From Eubacterium_U album (GTDB taxonomy: Bacteria; Bacillota; Clostridia; Lachnospirales; Lachnospiraceae), in NCBI RefSeq assembly GCF_025336545.1, contig NZ_JAODBU010000002.1, positions 372,001 through 436,000 of the forward strand: DNA of 64,000 bases, in the 5' to 3' direction. Positions 26,934 through 34,999 of this stretch are shown piece by piece. The notes beneath the pieces are model-generated. The model was not told the DNA's origin. It saw only the letters and a program-made list of their open reading frames with translations, and ran no database searches. Within the stretch, counting starts at the first letter, position 1; the number at the start of each line of letters is the position of its first letter. Position numbers and translations under genes: made by a program.

Positions 26934-27279
26934 CTGACGTCACCTCATCAATCATTTTTGACATTCTTACGCCATACTCTATAGAATCATCTAAAATAAA
27001 TGTAATCTGTGGAGTATTTCTTAAATTTACGGTTTTTGCAAGCTGATGTCTGATAAATCCAACTGCACTCTTAAGTCCTGCTAATGTATCAGCCTTTGTC
27101 TCTTCATCGCCTAACACACTTACATACGCCTTGCAATATTTAAGATCAGGTGTTACCTCTACATGGGTAACACTTGTCATTATTCCTACTCTTGGGTCCT
27201 TGAGTTCTCTGATTATATTACATAATTCTCTTTGAACTTCTCCATTAATTCTTGTATTTTTTATGCTGTTCTTTCTCAT
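26920..27279 (-). CDS. rbfA: Ribosome-binding factor A
   Basis: A 119-residue KH-type protein that binds immature 30S subunits and aids 16S 5'-end maturation, especially in the cold. The ORF shows the family order: RINGEVQRELCNII, KDPRVGIMTSVTHVEVTPDLKYCKAYVS, and the C-terminal RNTPQITFILDDSIEYG. It starts 25 bases after infB and overlaps nrnA by 14 bases. Confidence 0.95.
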   Translation of the reverse strand: MRKNSIKNTRINGEVQRELCNIIRELKDPRVGIMTSVTHVEVTPDLKYCKAYVSVLGDEETKADTLAGLKSAVGFIRHQLAKTVNLRNTPQITFILDDSIEYGVRMSKMIDEVTSDDNE

Positions 27280-27304
27280 ATAATTCCTTTCCGGTTAACT
27301 AGTC

Positions 27305-30196
27305 TTATCTAGGTACCTCAACCATCATGTACGCTTCTACAGCATCTCCTTCAGCAATATCATTGAATTTTTCAAATACAAGACCGCATTCATATCCTGC
27401 TTTAACTTCCTTAACATCATCTTTAAATCTCTTAAGTGATGCAAGTGGTCCGTCAAATATCTGCTCTCCATCACGTGTAATTCTAGCTGAGCATCCTCTC
27501 TTGAATGAACCATCTAATACATATGAACCTGCGATATTTCCAACACCTGAAGCCTTGAAAATCTGACGGATTTCCGCATGACCAATAACTTTTTCTTCGT
27601 AAATTGGTTCAAGCATTCCCTTCATAGCTCTTTCAATATCTTCGATTGCATTGTAAATAACGCTATATAATCTTAAATCAACCTTTTCTCTTGTAGCAAT
27701 TTCTTCTGCCTGAGCATCAGGTTTTACATTAAAACCAATAATAATTGCATTTGATGCAGAAGCCAAAATAACATCAGATTCATTAATTGCACCTACACCA
27801 CCATGAATAACTTTAACTTCTACTTCTTCATTTGAAAGTTTTAACATACTCTGTTTTACAGCTTCTACAGAACCCTGTACGTCTGCCTTTATGATGATAT
27901 TTAATTCCTTAAGGTTACCTGCCTTAATCTGACTGTTAATATCATCAAGAGAAATTCTGTACTTAGTTCCTTCAAGAAGTTTTTCCTTGCTATCTGCAAT
28001 AAATGTTTCCGCAAATGCTTTTGCTTCATTTGCTGTTTCCTTAGCAACAAATACTTCACCTGCGTTTGGTACTCCGCTCAATCCTAAAATTTCTACTGGA
28101 GTTGAAGGTCCTGCTTCTGTAATTCTATTTCCTCTGTCATCTGTCATAGCTCTTACTTTACCGTAATTTGCTCCTGCTGCAATATGATCACCAATATGAA
28201 GTGTACCTTTCTGTACAAGTACAGTTGAAACAGGTCCTTTACCTTTATCAAGTTTTGCTTCAATTACGATACCTCTTGCCATACGGTCAGGATTTGCCTT
28301 AAGTTCAAGTACATCTGCCTGTAAAAGAACCATTTCTAATAATTCTTCAATTCCTTCTCTTGTATGTGCAGATACAGGAACCATTTCTGTATTTCCACCC
28401 CAATCAGCTGCTAATAATTCATATTCAGCTAATTCCTGTTTTACTCTTTCGATATTTGCACCCGGTTTGTCAATCTTATTAATAGCTACAATTATTTCAA
28501 TTCCGGCTGCTTTTGCATGATTGATAGCTTCAACTGTCTGAGGCATTACACCATCATCTGCAGCTACTACCAAGATTGCAATATCTGTTGACTGAGCGCC
28601 ACGCATACGCATTGCTGTAAACGCTTCATGTCCCGGAGTATCAAGGAAAGTAATCTTTCTGTCATTAATCTTAACAACAGAAGCACCAATATGCTGTGTA
28701 ATACCACCTGCTTCACCTGAAATTACATTTGTTTCTCTAATTGCATCAAGAAGTGATGTTTTACCATGATCTACATGACCCATTACACATACAACAGGTG
28801 GACGACTTGTCATGTCTGCTTCATTTTCTTCTTCTTCCTTAAGAAGTTCTTCAATCATATCGACCTTAACTTCTTTTTCACACATAATTTCATATTCAAG
28901 GGCTATTTCTTCTGCTCCGGCAAAATCAATTTCAGTATTAACTGTAACCATCTTACCTTCTAAGAAAAGTTTCTTAATAATTGTTGATGGCTGCATTTTC
29001 ATCTTTTCTGCTAATTCACCAATTGTAAGTGCTTCAGGGATTGAAATAACTTTGATTTCTTCTTTCTTTTCTTCCTTCTTCTGAGGTTTCTGTAATACCG
29101 GCTTGCTCAAATCAACTCTACGCCCATTCTTGCCTTTTCTTCCGCCATTACCATCTTCGTAATTCTTTCTTCCTCTTTCCTGCTTATCCTGGCGTAACTT
29201 GTTTTCTCTCTTATTACGATCTTTGCTCTGGATTATATCTGCAGGTGCACTCTGCTTCTGGTCATCTCTTCTTCTGTCATTTCTTCTGTTGTTGTCATTT
29301 CTGTCAAAATCTTTATCCTTATTATAACCATCATTATTTCTATTATTGAAATTGCGGTTATTGCCATTTCTATTATCTCTGTTAAATGACTTTCCATCAT
29401 TGTTTCTGTTCTGACCATCTCTGTTTCCAAAGTTTCTGTTCTGACCATCTCTGTTATTTCTATTCTGTCCGTCCCTGTTGTTTCTGTTCTGACCATTTCC
29501 ATTTCCATTTCTATTCTGTCCATCTCTGTTGTTTCTATTCTGGCCATTTCTGTTATTTCTTCTGTCATTGTTTCTGCTCTGTCCACGGCTTTCAGCAATT
29601 GCTGCTGCTTTTGCTGCTATCTCAGCTGCTTTTCTTGCTGCTGATTCTGCTGTAGGAGCCGGTCTCTTTGGTTCATTCTTAGCAACCGGTGTAACTACAG
29701 ATTCAACCTTTTCTTCTTTTGGCTGTACATTATTTTCTACCGGCTTATTTGCACTTTCATTTTTTTCCTGTTCTACAGGTTTTGCTATCTGTTCATTTTC
29801 TTTCTTAACTGTTTCTGTTTTTTCAGTTTTCTGAGTGGCTGCATTCTGATTTTCACCTTCAGGTCTTGGACGACGTTTTTTCTCACCATCAGGTCTTGGT
29901 CTTCTTGGTCTTTCTTCGCCATCACCTTTAAGGCGAACCATTCCTCTGCTTGTAATAATTCTCTTATGTTTCTTTTCTTCTTTGACTTCTGTTTTTTCTG
30001 TAGGTGTCACTTTTTCAGCTGTTTTATCTTCAGATGTCTTGCTCTTGCTAAATTTATCCTTTATGTATTTTACTTCACTGTCATCCACTGAGCTCATTGC
30101 TTTTACGTCAATGCCTTTTTCTCCCAATGCTTTTACTATATCTGCACTTTTTATATCTAATTCTTTTGCTAATTCATGTACTCTCATTTTTGCCAT
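27305..30196 (-). CDS. infB: Translation initiation factor IF-2
   Basis: A 963-residue GTPase that places fMet-tRNA on the 30S subunit and joins the 50S. The N-terminal IF2N helix motif (MRVHELAKELDI) is followed by a Lys/Glu/Pro-rich linker, then a highly repetitive Asn/Arg/Gly/Asp region (about 205-330, repeats such as DGQNRNNR), a second IF2N domain (about 390-450), the G domain (VMGHVDHGKTSLLD, DTPGHEAF, NKID), and domains II-IV to the C-terminus. GGAGG lies 7 bases before the ATG. The repetitive linker is longer and more regular than usual, and is coded by near-identical DNA repeats. Confidence 0.97.
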   Translation of the reverse strand: MAKMRVHELAKELDIKSADIVKALGEKGIDVKAMSSVDDSEVKYIKDKFSKSKTSEDKTAEKVTPTEKTEVKEEKKHKRIITSRGMVRLKGDGEERPRRPRPDGEKKRRPRPEGENQNAATQKTEKTETVKKENEQIAKPVEQEKNESANKPVENNVQPKEEKVESVVTPVAKNEPKRPAPTAESAARKAAEIAAKAAAIAESRGQSRNNDRRNNRNGQNRNNRDGQNRNGNGNGQNRNNRDGQNRNNRDGQNRNFGNRDGQNRNNDGKSFNRDNRNGNNRNFNNRNNDGYNKDKDFDRNDNNRRNDRRRDDQKQSAPADIIQSKDRNKRENKLRQDKQERGRKNYEDGNGGRKGKNGRRVDLSKPVLQKPQKKEEKKEEIKVISIPEALTIGELAEKMKMQPSTIIKKLFLEGKMVTVNTEIDFAGAEEIALEYEIMCEKEVKVDMIEELLKEEEENEADMTSRPPVVCVMGHVDHGKTSLLDAIRETNVISGEAGGITQHIGASVVKINDRKITFLDTPGHEAFTAMRMRGAQSTDIAILVVAADDGVMPQTVEAINHAKAAGIEIIVAINKIDKPGANIERVKQELAEYELLAADWGGNTEMVPVSAHTREGIEELLEMVLLQADVLELKANPDRMARGIVIEAKLDKGKGPVSTVLVQKGTLHIGDHIAAGANYGKVRAMTDDRGNRITEAGPSTPVEILGLSGVPNAGEVFVAKETANEAKAFAETFIADSKEKLLEGTKYRISLDDINSQIKAGNLKELNIIIKADVQGSVEAVKQSMLKLSNEEVEVKVIHGGVGAINESDVILASASNAIIIGFNVKPDAQAEEIATREKVDLRLYSVIYNAIEDIERAMKGMLEPIYEEKVIGHAEIRQIFKASGVGNIAGSYVLDGSFKRGCSARITRDGEQIFDGPLASLKRFKDDVKEVKAGYECGLVFEKFNDIAEGDAVEAYMMVEVPR
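29400..29572 (-). repeat. Tandem DNA repeat inside infB coding for Asn/Arg/Gly-Gln units
   Basis: The plus strand shows repeated TTTCTGTTCTGACCATCTC-like units of about 27 bases with third-position variation. They encode alternating DGQNRN and NNR blocks of the IF-2 linker. The reading frame is kept throughout. Confidence 0.75.
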
Positions 30197-30210
30197 TCTA
30201 TAACCTCCGA

Positions 30211-30519
30211 TTATTTTACTTGATTATCTAACATTTTTATGATTGATTTTGAGAATCCTTCGTCAACTACTGCCAATGACATTCTGGTTTTATTTCCTGT
30301 AGCTTTTCCTAAGTCCTGTGTTGTTCCATAATAAAACAACGGTATTTTGTAATATTCACATTTATTTTTAAACTTCTTCTTTGTATTATCCGATGCTTCT
30401 ACAGAAACAATAACTGCATGGGCTTTATTTCCCTGAATCGCTTTTTCTACTGAGAACTCTCCTGATACAGTCTTGCCGGCTTTAGTTGCTAAACCAATCA
30501 TAGATATAACCTTATCCAT
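30211..30519 (-). CDS. ylxQ: L7Ae-family RNA-binding protein YlxQ
   Basis: A 102-residue protein of the L7Ae/L30e family, which binds kink-turn RNAs. Visible marks are ISMIGLATKAGKTVSGEF at the N-terminus (residues 5-22) and the CEYYKIPLFYYGTTQDLGKATG region. Its start overlaps the end of ylxR by 8 bases and infB follows 14 bases later, the standard order in Firmicutes. The cellular role is not established. Confidence 0.9.
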   Translation of the reverse strand: MDKVISMIGLATKAGKTVSGEFSVEKAIQGNKAHAVIVSVEASDNTKKKFKNKCEYYKIPLFYYGTTQDLGKATGNKTRMSLAVVDEGFSKSIIKMLDNQVK

Positions 30520-30787
30520 TGATTTCTCCTAACTCAGCCTTTAGCTGTTCATATACTTCTTCCGGAACCTTTGCCTTAAGTGTTCTTTCAAGACCTTTGC
30601 TCTTCATAGCTTTTTCAAGGCATTTTACATCCGGGCAAATGTATGCCCCTCTGCCATTTTTTCTACCCGTAGCATCCATAGAAATATTTCCTTCTTTATC
30701 ACGGATAACACGAATCATATCTTTTTTATTTTTCACTTCATTGCACCCGGTGCATTTTCTTAATGGAACTTTCTTTGTCTGGCTCAT
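30512..30787 (-). CDS. ylxR: YlxR / RnpM-type RNA-binding protein
   Basis: A 91-residue basic protein with the YlxR signature: RKCTGCNEVKNKKDMIRV at residues 9-26 and GRGAYICPDVKCLEKA near the middle. YlxR proteins have been described as RNase P-binding modulators (RnpM). It lies between nusA and ylxQ, 15 bases after nusA. GAGAGG precedes the ATG. Confidence 0.92.
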   Translation of the reverse strand: MSQTKKVPLRKCTGCNEVKNKKDMIRVIRDKEGNISMDATGRKNGRGAYICPDVKCLEKAMKSKGLERTLKAKVPEEVYEQLKAELGEING

Positions 30788-30802
30788 ATTGACCTCTCTT
30801 AC

Positions 30803-32014
30803 TTATTCTTCTGAATCATCCTCACTGTCAGCTTCATTTTCATCGAAGTTTTCTTCTAAAGTATCATCAGCTTCATTTTTTTCTTCATTATATTCTTCTT
30901 CATCATAGTATTCGTCGTCATCATAATACTCATCTTCATCATAATATTCGTCATCATCGAATATATACTGAATTCCGGCTTCTTTTGCCTGTGTTTCACT
31001 CTTGATATCAATCTTGAATCCTGTAAGTCTTGCTGCAAGTCTTGCATTCTGACCTTCTTTACCGATTGCTAAAGATAACTGATAATCAGGAACGATTACC
31101 ATAGCTTCTTTTTCGTCAGGATCAGCTAATACTGAAACAACTTTTGCAGGGCTTAATGCATTTTCAATTAAAATTGCAGGATTTTCATCCCAATTTATAA
31201 TATCAATCTTTTCACCACAAAGTTCATCTACGATTGCATTAACTCTTGCTCCATTTACACCTACACATGCACCTACTGCATCTACATTAGGATTGTTTGA
31301 GTAAACTGCCATCTTTGTTCTTGAACCTGCTTCTCTTGAAATACTCTTGATTTCAACTGTTCCGTCCTGGATTTCTGAAACTTCCTGTTCAAATAAACGC
31401 TTTACTAATCCCGGATGAGTTCTTGAAACAACGATTCTTGGTCCTTTATTTCCATCTTTAACTTCTGTAATATATAACTTAATTCTGTCTGTTGGTCTGA
31501 AATGTTCTCCTGGTACCTGTTCCTTTTCCATTAAAACAGTATCTGTCTTTCCAAGATTTACGCTAATATTCTTTCCATTAATTCTTTGAACAATACCTGT
31601 AATAATGTCATTCTGTTTTTCATAGTACTGTTCAAATACACTCTTTCTTTCTTCTTCTCTGATTTTCTGTAAAATACCATTCTTAGCACTCTGTGTTGCA
31701 ATTCTTCCGAAGTCCTTTGACTGGATTTCTACATTAACCATATCTCCGATTTCGTATGTTCCCTTAATTGCTCTTGCATCTTCTAATGAAATTTCAATTA
31801 CAGGATCAAATACTTCTTCAACAACTTCCTTCTGTGAATAAATGTGGAAATCTCCTGTTTCTCTGTCAACATTAACAATAACATTGTCAGCTTTATTAAA
31901 ATTATTCTTATATGCAACTACAAGCGAATTTTCGATTGCTTCAAATAACACTTCTTTACTAATCTCTTTTTCTTTTTCCAGTACATTTAATGATTCAATT
32001 AATTCTTTATTCAT
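30803..32014 (-). CDS. nusA: Transcription termination/antitermination factor NusA
   Basis: A 403-residue RNA polymerase-bound factor that affects pausing, termination and antitermination. Order: N-terminal polymerase-binding domain (1-~130), S1 (~135-200), KH1 and KH2 (~200-345, with ACVGVNGARVNAIVDEL and AIGKEGQNARLAARLTG). The last 50 residues are a striking acidic tyrosine-rich tail with repeated DEYYD units, not present in short Gram-positive NusA such as that of Bacillus. A GGAGG site precedes the ATG. It follows rimP by 82 bases. Confidence 0.96.
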   Translation of the reverse strand: MNKELIESLNVLEKEKEISKEVLFEAIENSLVVAYKNNFNKADNVIVNVDRETGDFHIYSQKEVVEEVFDPVIEISLEDARAIKGTYEIGDMVNVEIQSKDFGRIATQSAKNGILQKIREEERKSVFEQYYEKQNDIITGIVQRINGKNISVNLGKTDTVLMEKEQVPGEHFRPTDRIKLYITEVKDGNKGPRIVVSRTHPGLVKRLFEQEVSEIQDGTVEIKSISREAGSRTKMAVYSNNPNVDAVGACVGVNGARVNAIVDELCGEKIDIINWDENPAILIENALSPAKVVSVLADPDEKEAMVIVPDYQLSLAIGKEGQNARLAARLTGFKIDIKSETQAKEAGIQYIFDDDEYYDEDEYYDDDEYYDEEEYNEEKNEADDTLEENFDENEADSEDDSEE

Positions 32015-32096
32015 TTTCCTTTATCCTCCTAATTATCTCTACATACTGTTGTCCTTCATCGGACTATTTTCTGTTCTATTTGATACAAAGTAATTG

Positions 32097-32570
32097 TTAG
32101 AAATCAAATGTCAATCTTACGAGTGCAACATCAGCTCTGTTAAACACCGTTTCTTCGCCATCTTCTAATTCAACTGTAAAAGTATTCTCTTCTTTGTTGA
32201 ATTCCTTTAAGATTCCCACAAATTCTTTTTGTTTGTTTATAGCTCTATATAAATGAATTTCAATTTCTTCACCTATACTTCTTACAAAATCCTTATCTTT
32301 CTTTAATGGTCTTCCAAGTCCCGGAGAACTTACTTCTAATATATAAGCATCGCTTATAAAATCTTCCTGGTCTAACTTTTCACTGAGTTCTCTGCTTATC
32401 GGTTCAATATCATCTATAGATATTCCGCCCGGCTTATCTATAAAAGCTCTCAAATACCAGTTACTGCCTTCTTTTACATACTCTACGTCAACTAATTCGA
32501 ATCCTCTTTCGTCAACCATTGGCTGAAGTAGTGCTTCTGTCTTTGCTTCGTATTCTTCTCTTCTTGACAC
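32097..32570 (-). CDS. rimP: Ribosome maturation factor RimP
   Basis: A 157-residue protein that helps assemble the 30S subunit. Family marks: FELVDVEYVKEGSNWYLRAFIDKPGGI, ISRELSEKLD, and LEVSSPGLGRPLKKDKDF. The start codon is GTG at 32570, with GAGGAG 5 bases upstream. It is the first gene of the long operon that ends with ribF. Confidence 0.95.
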   Translation of the reverse strand: MSRREEYEAKTEALLQPMVDERGFELVDVEYVKEGSNWYLRAFIDKPGGISIDDIEPISRELSEKLDQEDFISDAYILEVSSPGLGRPLKKDKDFVRSIGEEIEIHLYRAINKQKEFVGILKEFNKEENTFTVELEDGEETVFNRADVALVRLTFDF

Positions 32571-32632
32571 GCTTTCTCCTCAACTTTCTACTATTATTAT
32601 GTCTTTATTTAAGACTTTTTAACAATAACAAA

Positions 32633-32653
32633 GAGTGGACCTCTGGTCCACTC
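32633..32653 (-). promoter_or_regulatory. Hairpin attenuator candidate in the rimP-nusA leader
   Basis: GAGTGGACC/GGTCCACTC is a perfect 9-base-pair stem with a 3-base loop, starting about 25 bases after the predicted transcription start and followed by TTTGTTATTGTTA on the minus strand. A strong stem with an interrupted U-tract is typical of NusA-stimulated terminators. It lies about 65 bases upstream of the rimP start. Confidence 0.6.
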
Positions 32654-32683
32654 CTTATCATCTAGTCAATATTTACGTTAAAC

Positions 32684-32712
32684 AGTATAACTCTGCTTTT
32701 ATTTTGTGTCAA
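32684..32712 (-). promoter_or_regulatory. Strong sigma-A promoter of the rimP-nusA-infB operon
   Basis: Consensus TTGACA (32707-32712) and TATACT (32684-32689) are spaced by exactly 17 bases on the minus strand. The predicted start gives a leader of about 105 bases containing the attenuator hairpin. It is the best promoter seen in the window. Confidence 0.85.
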
Positions 32713-32852
32713 GCAAATGGCGTAAAAATGGCGGTTTAACGACATAAAACCAGCGTAAAAGCAACACAAAACTATCTCATAAAGAAATTTTTAAATGCTT
32801 TTTACCACATACTCTTCTTTTTATTTCATGGATTTTGCATAATTTTACAATT

Positions 32853-32883
32853 TTTACCTATTTAGTAATGTAATTTTTATAAT
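32853..32883 (+). promoter_or_regulatory. Possible promoter of the amidase gene
   Basis: TATAAT (32878-32883) is a perfect -10 about 50 bases before the amidase ATG. The best -35, TTTACC (32853-32858), is 19 bases upstream, which is long. The rest of the gap 32713-32852 is A/T-rich and shows nothing else. Confidence 0.35.
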
Positions 32884-32932
32884 AATCATTTATACTTATA
32901 CAGGAAAAAATCATTGGAAGGTACATATTATA

Positions 32933-34120
32933 ATGAAAAGGATTTTAAAACACACACTAATTTTATCAATGCTTACATGCACTTTAACATTTTCTACAAA
33001 TACAAAGGCTTCTGTTGCAGATACTTCTTTAAATGAAAGTACTACAAATGAAGTCACTACAACTTACAACTTATCAGAAACTTCTTTAAGTAACGATACT
33101 AAGGCCGTTTCTTTACCTTCCGATAAATCTGATTATATTAAATCTGACTTATCGCCTTTAACTTCTAAGGTCATAGTTCTTGATCCCGGTCATTGCAAAA
33201 AGCATATCGGTGCCCGTGGATATGGACTTAAAGAAGAAGATATTGTACTTGATATTTCTAAAGCATGCAAAAACAAATTAGACAATTATGGTGACATTAC
33301 AGTTTATACGACAAGAACAACCAATAATTGTCTCTCTACCCTCGGACTTGGAGACTGCCTTACAGCAAGAAACAGATATTCAAAAAGACTTAATGCTGAT
33401 TTTTTAATAAGTCTTCATATCAATGCTAATGAAAATAAAAATAAAACCGGTGCTTTAATGCTTGCAGCATATGACTCCGGTTATAATAAAAGAATTCATT
33501 TACAAACTACCTCATTTGGTAAAATTGCCTTAAAGAACTTACATTCCTTAGGATTAAAAAAACGTGGTTTTTGGATGCGAAAATACAAAGGTTTGCATTA
33601 CAAAAACGGGTCTAGAATGGATTATTATTCTATTGTCAGAAATGGTGTTTTATACAATATTCCAAGTGTTATTATTGAGCACGGATATATCACAAATAAA
33701 TCTGACTGCAAAAAATATTTTAATACAGTAGCTAAAAGATACCTTCTTGGTAAAAAGGATGCCGATTCCATCATTTCATATTTTGGACTAAATAAAGAAA
33801 TAATTTCCGGTAAATTTGTAAAAGACGGTAAGGATACATATTATTTAACAGGCGACAACAACATCGTAACCGGTTGGGTTAAATACTCCGGTAAATGGTA
33901 TTATTTTGACACTGTTACCGGAAAAATGAAAACAGGTTTTTTAACTGTAGATAACAGGAAATTTTACTTAAGCCCTTCTACCGGAGAAATGTGTACAGGT
34001 TGGATTACCGTTAAAGGAGCAAAATATCTTGCAACAGGAAATGGGTCTTTAGTAACAAATACATATTTTAATGATGGGATAAAAACTTATAAATTTAACG
34101 CTTCCGGCAAGAAGATGTAA
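32933..34120 (+). CDS. Secreted N-acetylmuramoyl-L-alanine amidase with wall-binding repeats
   Basis: A 395-residue exported autolysin that cuts the bond between MurNAc and the stem peptide. A signal peptide (about 1-26) and a Ser/Thr-rich linker precede an Amidase_3 domain (about 80-285). Expected zinc ligands and catalytic residues are His in LDPGHCKK, Glu in LKEEDIVLD, His in SLHINAN, and Glu in IIEHGY. The C-terminal 100 residues hold choline-binding-like repeats (GWVKYSGKWYYFD, GWITVKGAKYL). GGAAGG precedes the ATG. It is divergent from rimP and stands alone on the plus strand. The repeats suggest attachment to wall polymer, but choline is not implied. Confidence 0.9.
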   Translation: MKRILKHTLILSMLTCTLTFSTNTKASVADTSLNESTTNEVTTTYNLSETSLSNDTKAVSLPSDKSDYIKSDLSPLTSKVIVLDPGHCKKHIGARGYGLKEEDIVLDISKACKNKLDNYGDITVYTTRTTNNCLSTLGLGDCLTARNRYSKRLNADFLISLHINANENKNKTGALMLAAYDSGYNKRIHLQTTSFGKIALKNLHSLGLKKRGFWMRKYKGLHYKNGSRMDYYSIVRNGVLYNIPSVIIEHGYITNKSDCKKYFNTVAKRYLLGKKDADSIISYFGLNKEIISGKFVKDGKDTYYLTGDNNIVTGWVKYSGKWYYFDTVTGKMKTGFLTVDNRKFYLSPSTGEMCTGWITVKGAKYLATGNGSLVTNTYFNDGIKTYKFNASGKKM

Positions 34121-34273
34121 GTTTTTCATTTATTCTTTTTATATGCCTATAATGAATTTTATATATTTTTCATTTTTAGAATTATTGTTTTTTTTATCGC
34201 CTATATTAAAATTATAAATAGTATGGCATATTATGACTTACAGATATTATTAATTATGGATAGTGGATTTTTT

Positions 34274-34407
34274 ATGGAGTTACTACAATTAAAATATTTT
34301 AAAGATGCCGCTGAACTTGAGAATTTTCCTTAATTGCTAAGAAAAATATGGTTCCTCACCCCTCTATAAGTTACGCAGTAAAGAACTTTGAATACTTCGT
34401 TCCATAA
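34274..34407 (+). pseudogene. Remnant of a LysR-family regulator (N-terminal part, frameshifted)
   Basis: From the ATG at 34274 the frame reads MELLQLKYFKDAAELENF, the typical LysR start, and then stops at 34331. A one-base shift at about 34327 restores the helix-turn-helix: SLIAKKNMVPHPSISYAVKNFE, which ends at a stop at 34405. The rest of the regulator, about 250 residues, is missing. It is a decayed gene without a recognisable ribosome site. Confidence 0.7.
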
Positions 34408-34431
34408 GTAAAATCTTATCTCATACAAAAA

Positions 34432-34455
34432 AATCACAGAAATAATTCTGTGATT
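34432..34455 (-). terminator. Intrinsic terminator of the tRNA-Glu gene
   Basis: AATCACAGAA/TTCTGTGATT is a 10-base-pair stem with a 4-base loop, followed by TTTTTTG on the minus strand. It starts 8 bases after the tRNA end. Confidence 0.9.
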
Positions 34456-34462
34456 CTACAAG

Positions 34463-34534
34463 CAGCCTGTACGGGAATTGAACCCGTGATTCCGCCTTGA
34501 GAGGGCGGCGTCTTAACCTCTTGACCAACAGGCC
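34463..34534 (-). tRNA. tRNA-Glu (anticodon CUC)
   Basis: The minus strand folds into a cloverleaf of 72 bases: acceptor GGCCTGT/ACAGGCT with a G-U end pair, D-arm with GGTCAAGAGGTTAAGAC, anticodon stem CCGCC/GGCGG around the loop CTCTCAA, and T-arm CGGGTTCAATTCCCG. The anticodon is CTC, reading GAG. CCA is not encoded. A promoter lies upstream and a terminator directly downstream, so it is a single-gene unit. Confidence 0.95.
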
Positions 34535-34553
34535 TAAAAAATATTACTGTACT

Positions 34554-34581
34554 ATTATAACAAGAACCGTCAAATTTGCAA
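34554..34581 (-). promoter_or_regulatory. Promoter of the tRNA-Glu gene
   Basis: A perfect TATAAT (34554-34559) and TTGCAA (34576-34581), 16 bases apart on the minus strand, lie about 20 bases before the tRNA. The A/T-rich repeat just upstream could act as an UP element. Confidence 0.65.
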
Positions 34582-34583
34582 GC

Positions 34584-34613
34584 ACTTTTATTATTTACAC
34601 TTTTATTATTTAC
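34584..34613. repeat. Two tandem copies of a 15-base A/T-rich unit
   Basis: ACTTTTATTATTTAC occurs twice in direct succession, directly upstream of the tRNA-Glu -35 element. Confidence 0.8.
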
Positions 34614-34731
34614 ACTCTTCTTTTTCCTAACTTTATCTTTAATAATCTTTCATAAAATTATCAAACTTTCTTTTAATTTTGTACACATTCTTCAATTATC
34701 ATAAAATCATAAAATCGAAACACTCTTAAAC

Positions 34732-34928
34732 AAAATTTTGTTTGTGATACATGTCTGGTTTGACGAAAGTGCATTTGACGCCGTCGGTTCAAATATTTAG
34801 TGCATAGGCTGAATGAAACCGCAGGTTTCAAAGTCTGTCTGTGTGCTGAATATTTAGAACTGCTACGAGCAGCAAGCAGCGCGAGCGTTCTTTTGTCGAA
34901 CCAGACATGTATCACAACAGAAATTTTA
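34732..34928. repeat. Large nested palindromic element, type 1
   Basis: Outer arms of about 38 bases (34732-34769 and 34890-34928) share the core GTGATACATGTCTGGTT and its inverse. Between them lie smaller hairpins such as GAAACCGCAGGTTTC and TGCTACGAGCA, and GC-rich tracts unlike the surrounding A/T-rich DNA. Weaker pairing continues outward to about 34689 and 34976. It fills most of the 465-base gap between the tRNA and the CBS gene, together with a small TGCAGAATATCTGCA palindrome at 34972-34986. Confidence 0.75.
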
Positions 34929-34999
34929 TAATTGTTTCGCAATTTTAGTTTTTGAATAATTGAGAAAGGGTTGCAGAATATCTGCATAGTATAAATTAT

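Noticed and set aside
29400..29572. Regular repeats that might suggest a CRISPR array
   Set aside because: The repeats are coding, have no unique spacers and keep the IF-2 frame.
29233..29598. A Glu/Met/Thr-rich 121-codon frame inside infB
   Set aside because: It is a frame-shadow of the Asn/Arg/Gly repeat of IF-2, with repetitive low-complexity content.
30856..31047. A Met-rich 63-codon frame inside nusA
   Set aside because: It is a shadow of the repeated DEYYD codons.
34673..34987. A 104-codon minus-strand frame between the tRNA and the CBS gene
   Set aside because: It runs through both arms of the large palindrome, has no ribosome site and a composition unlike the neighbouring genes; the palindrome explains it.
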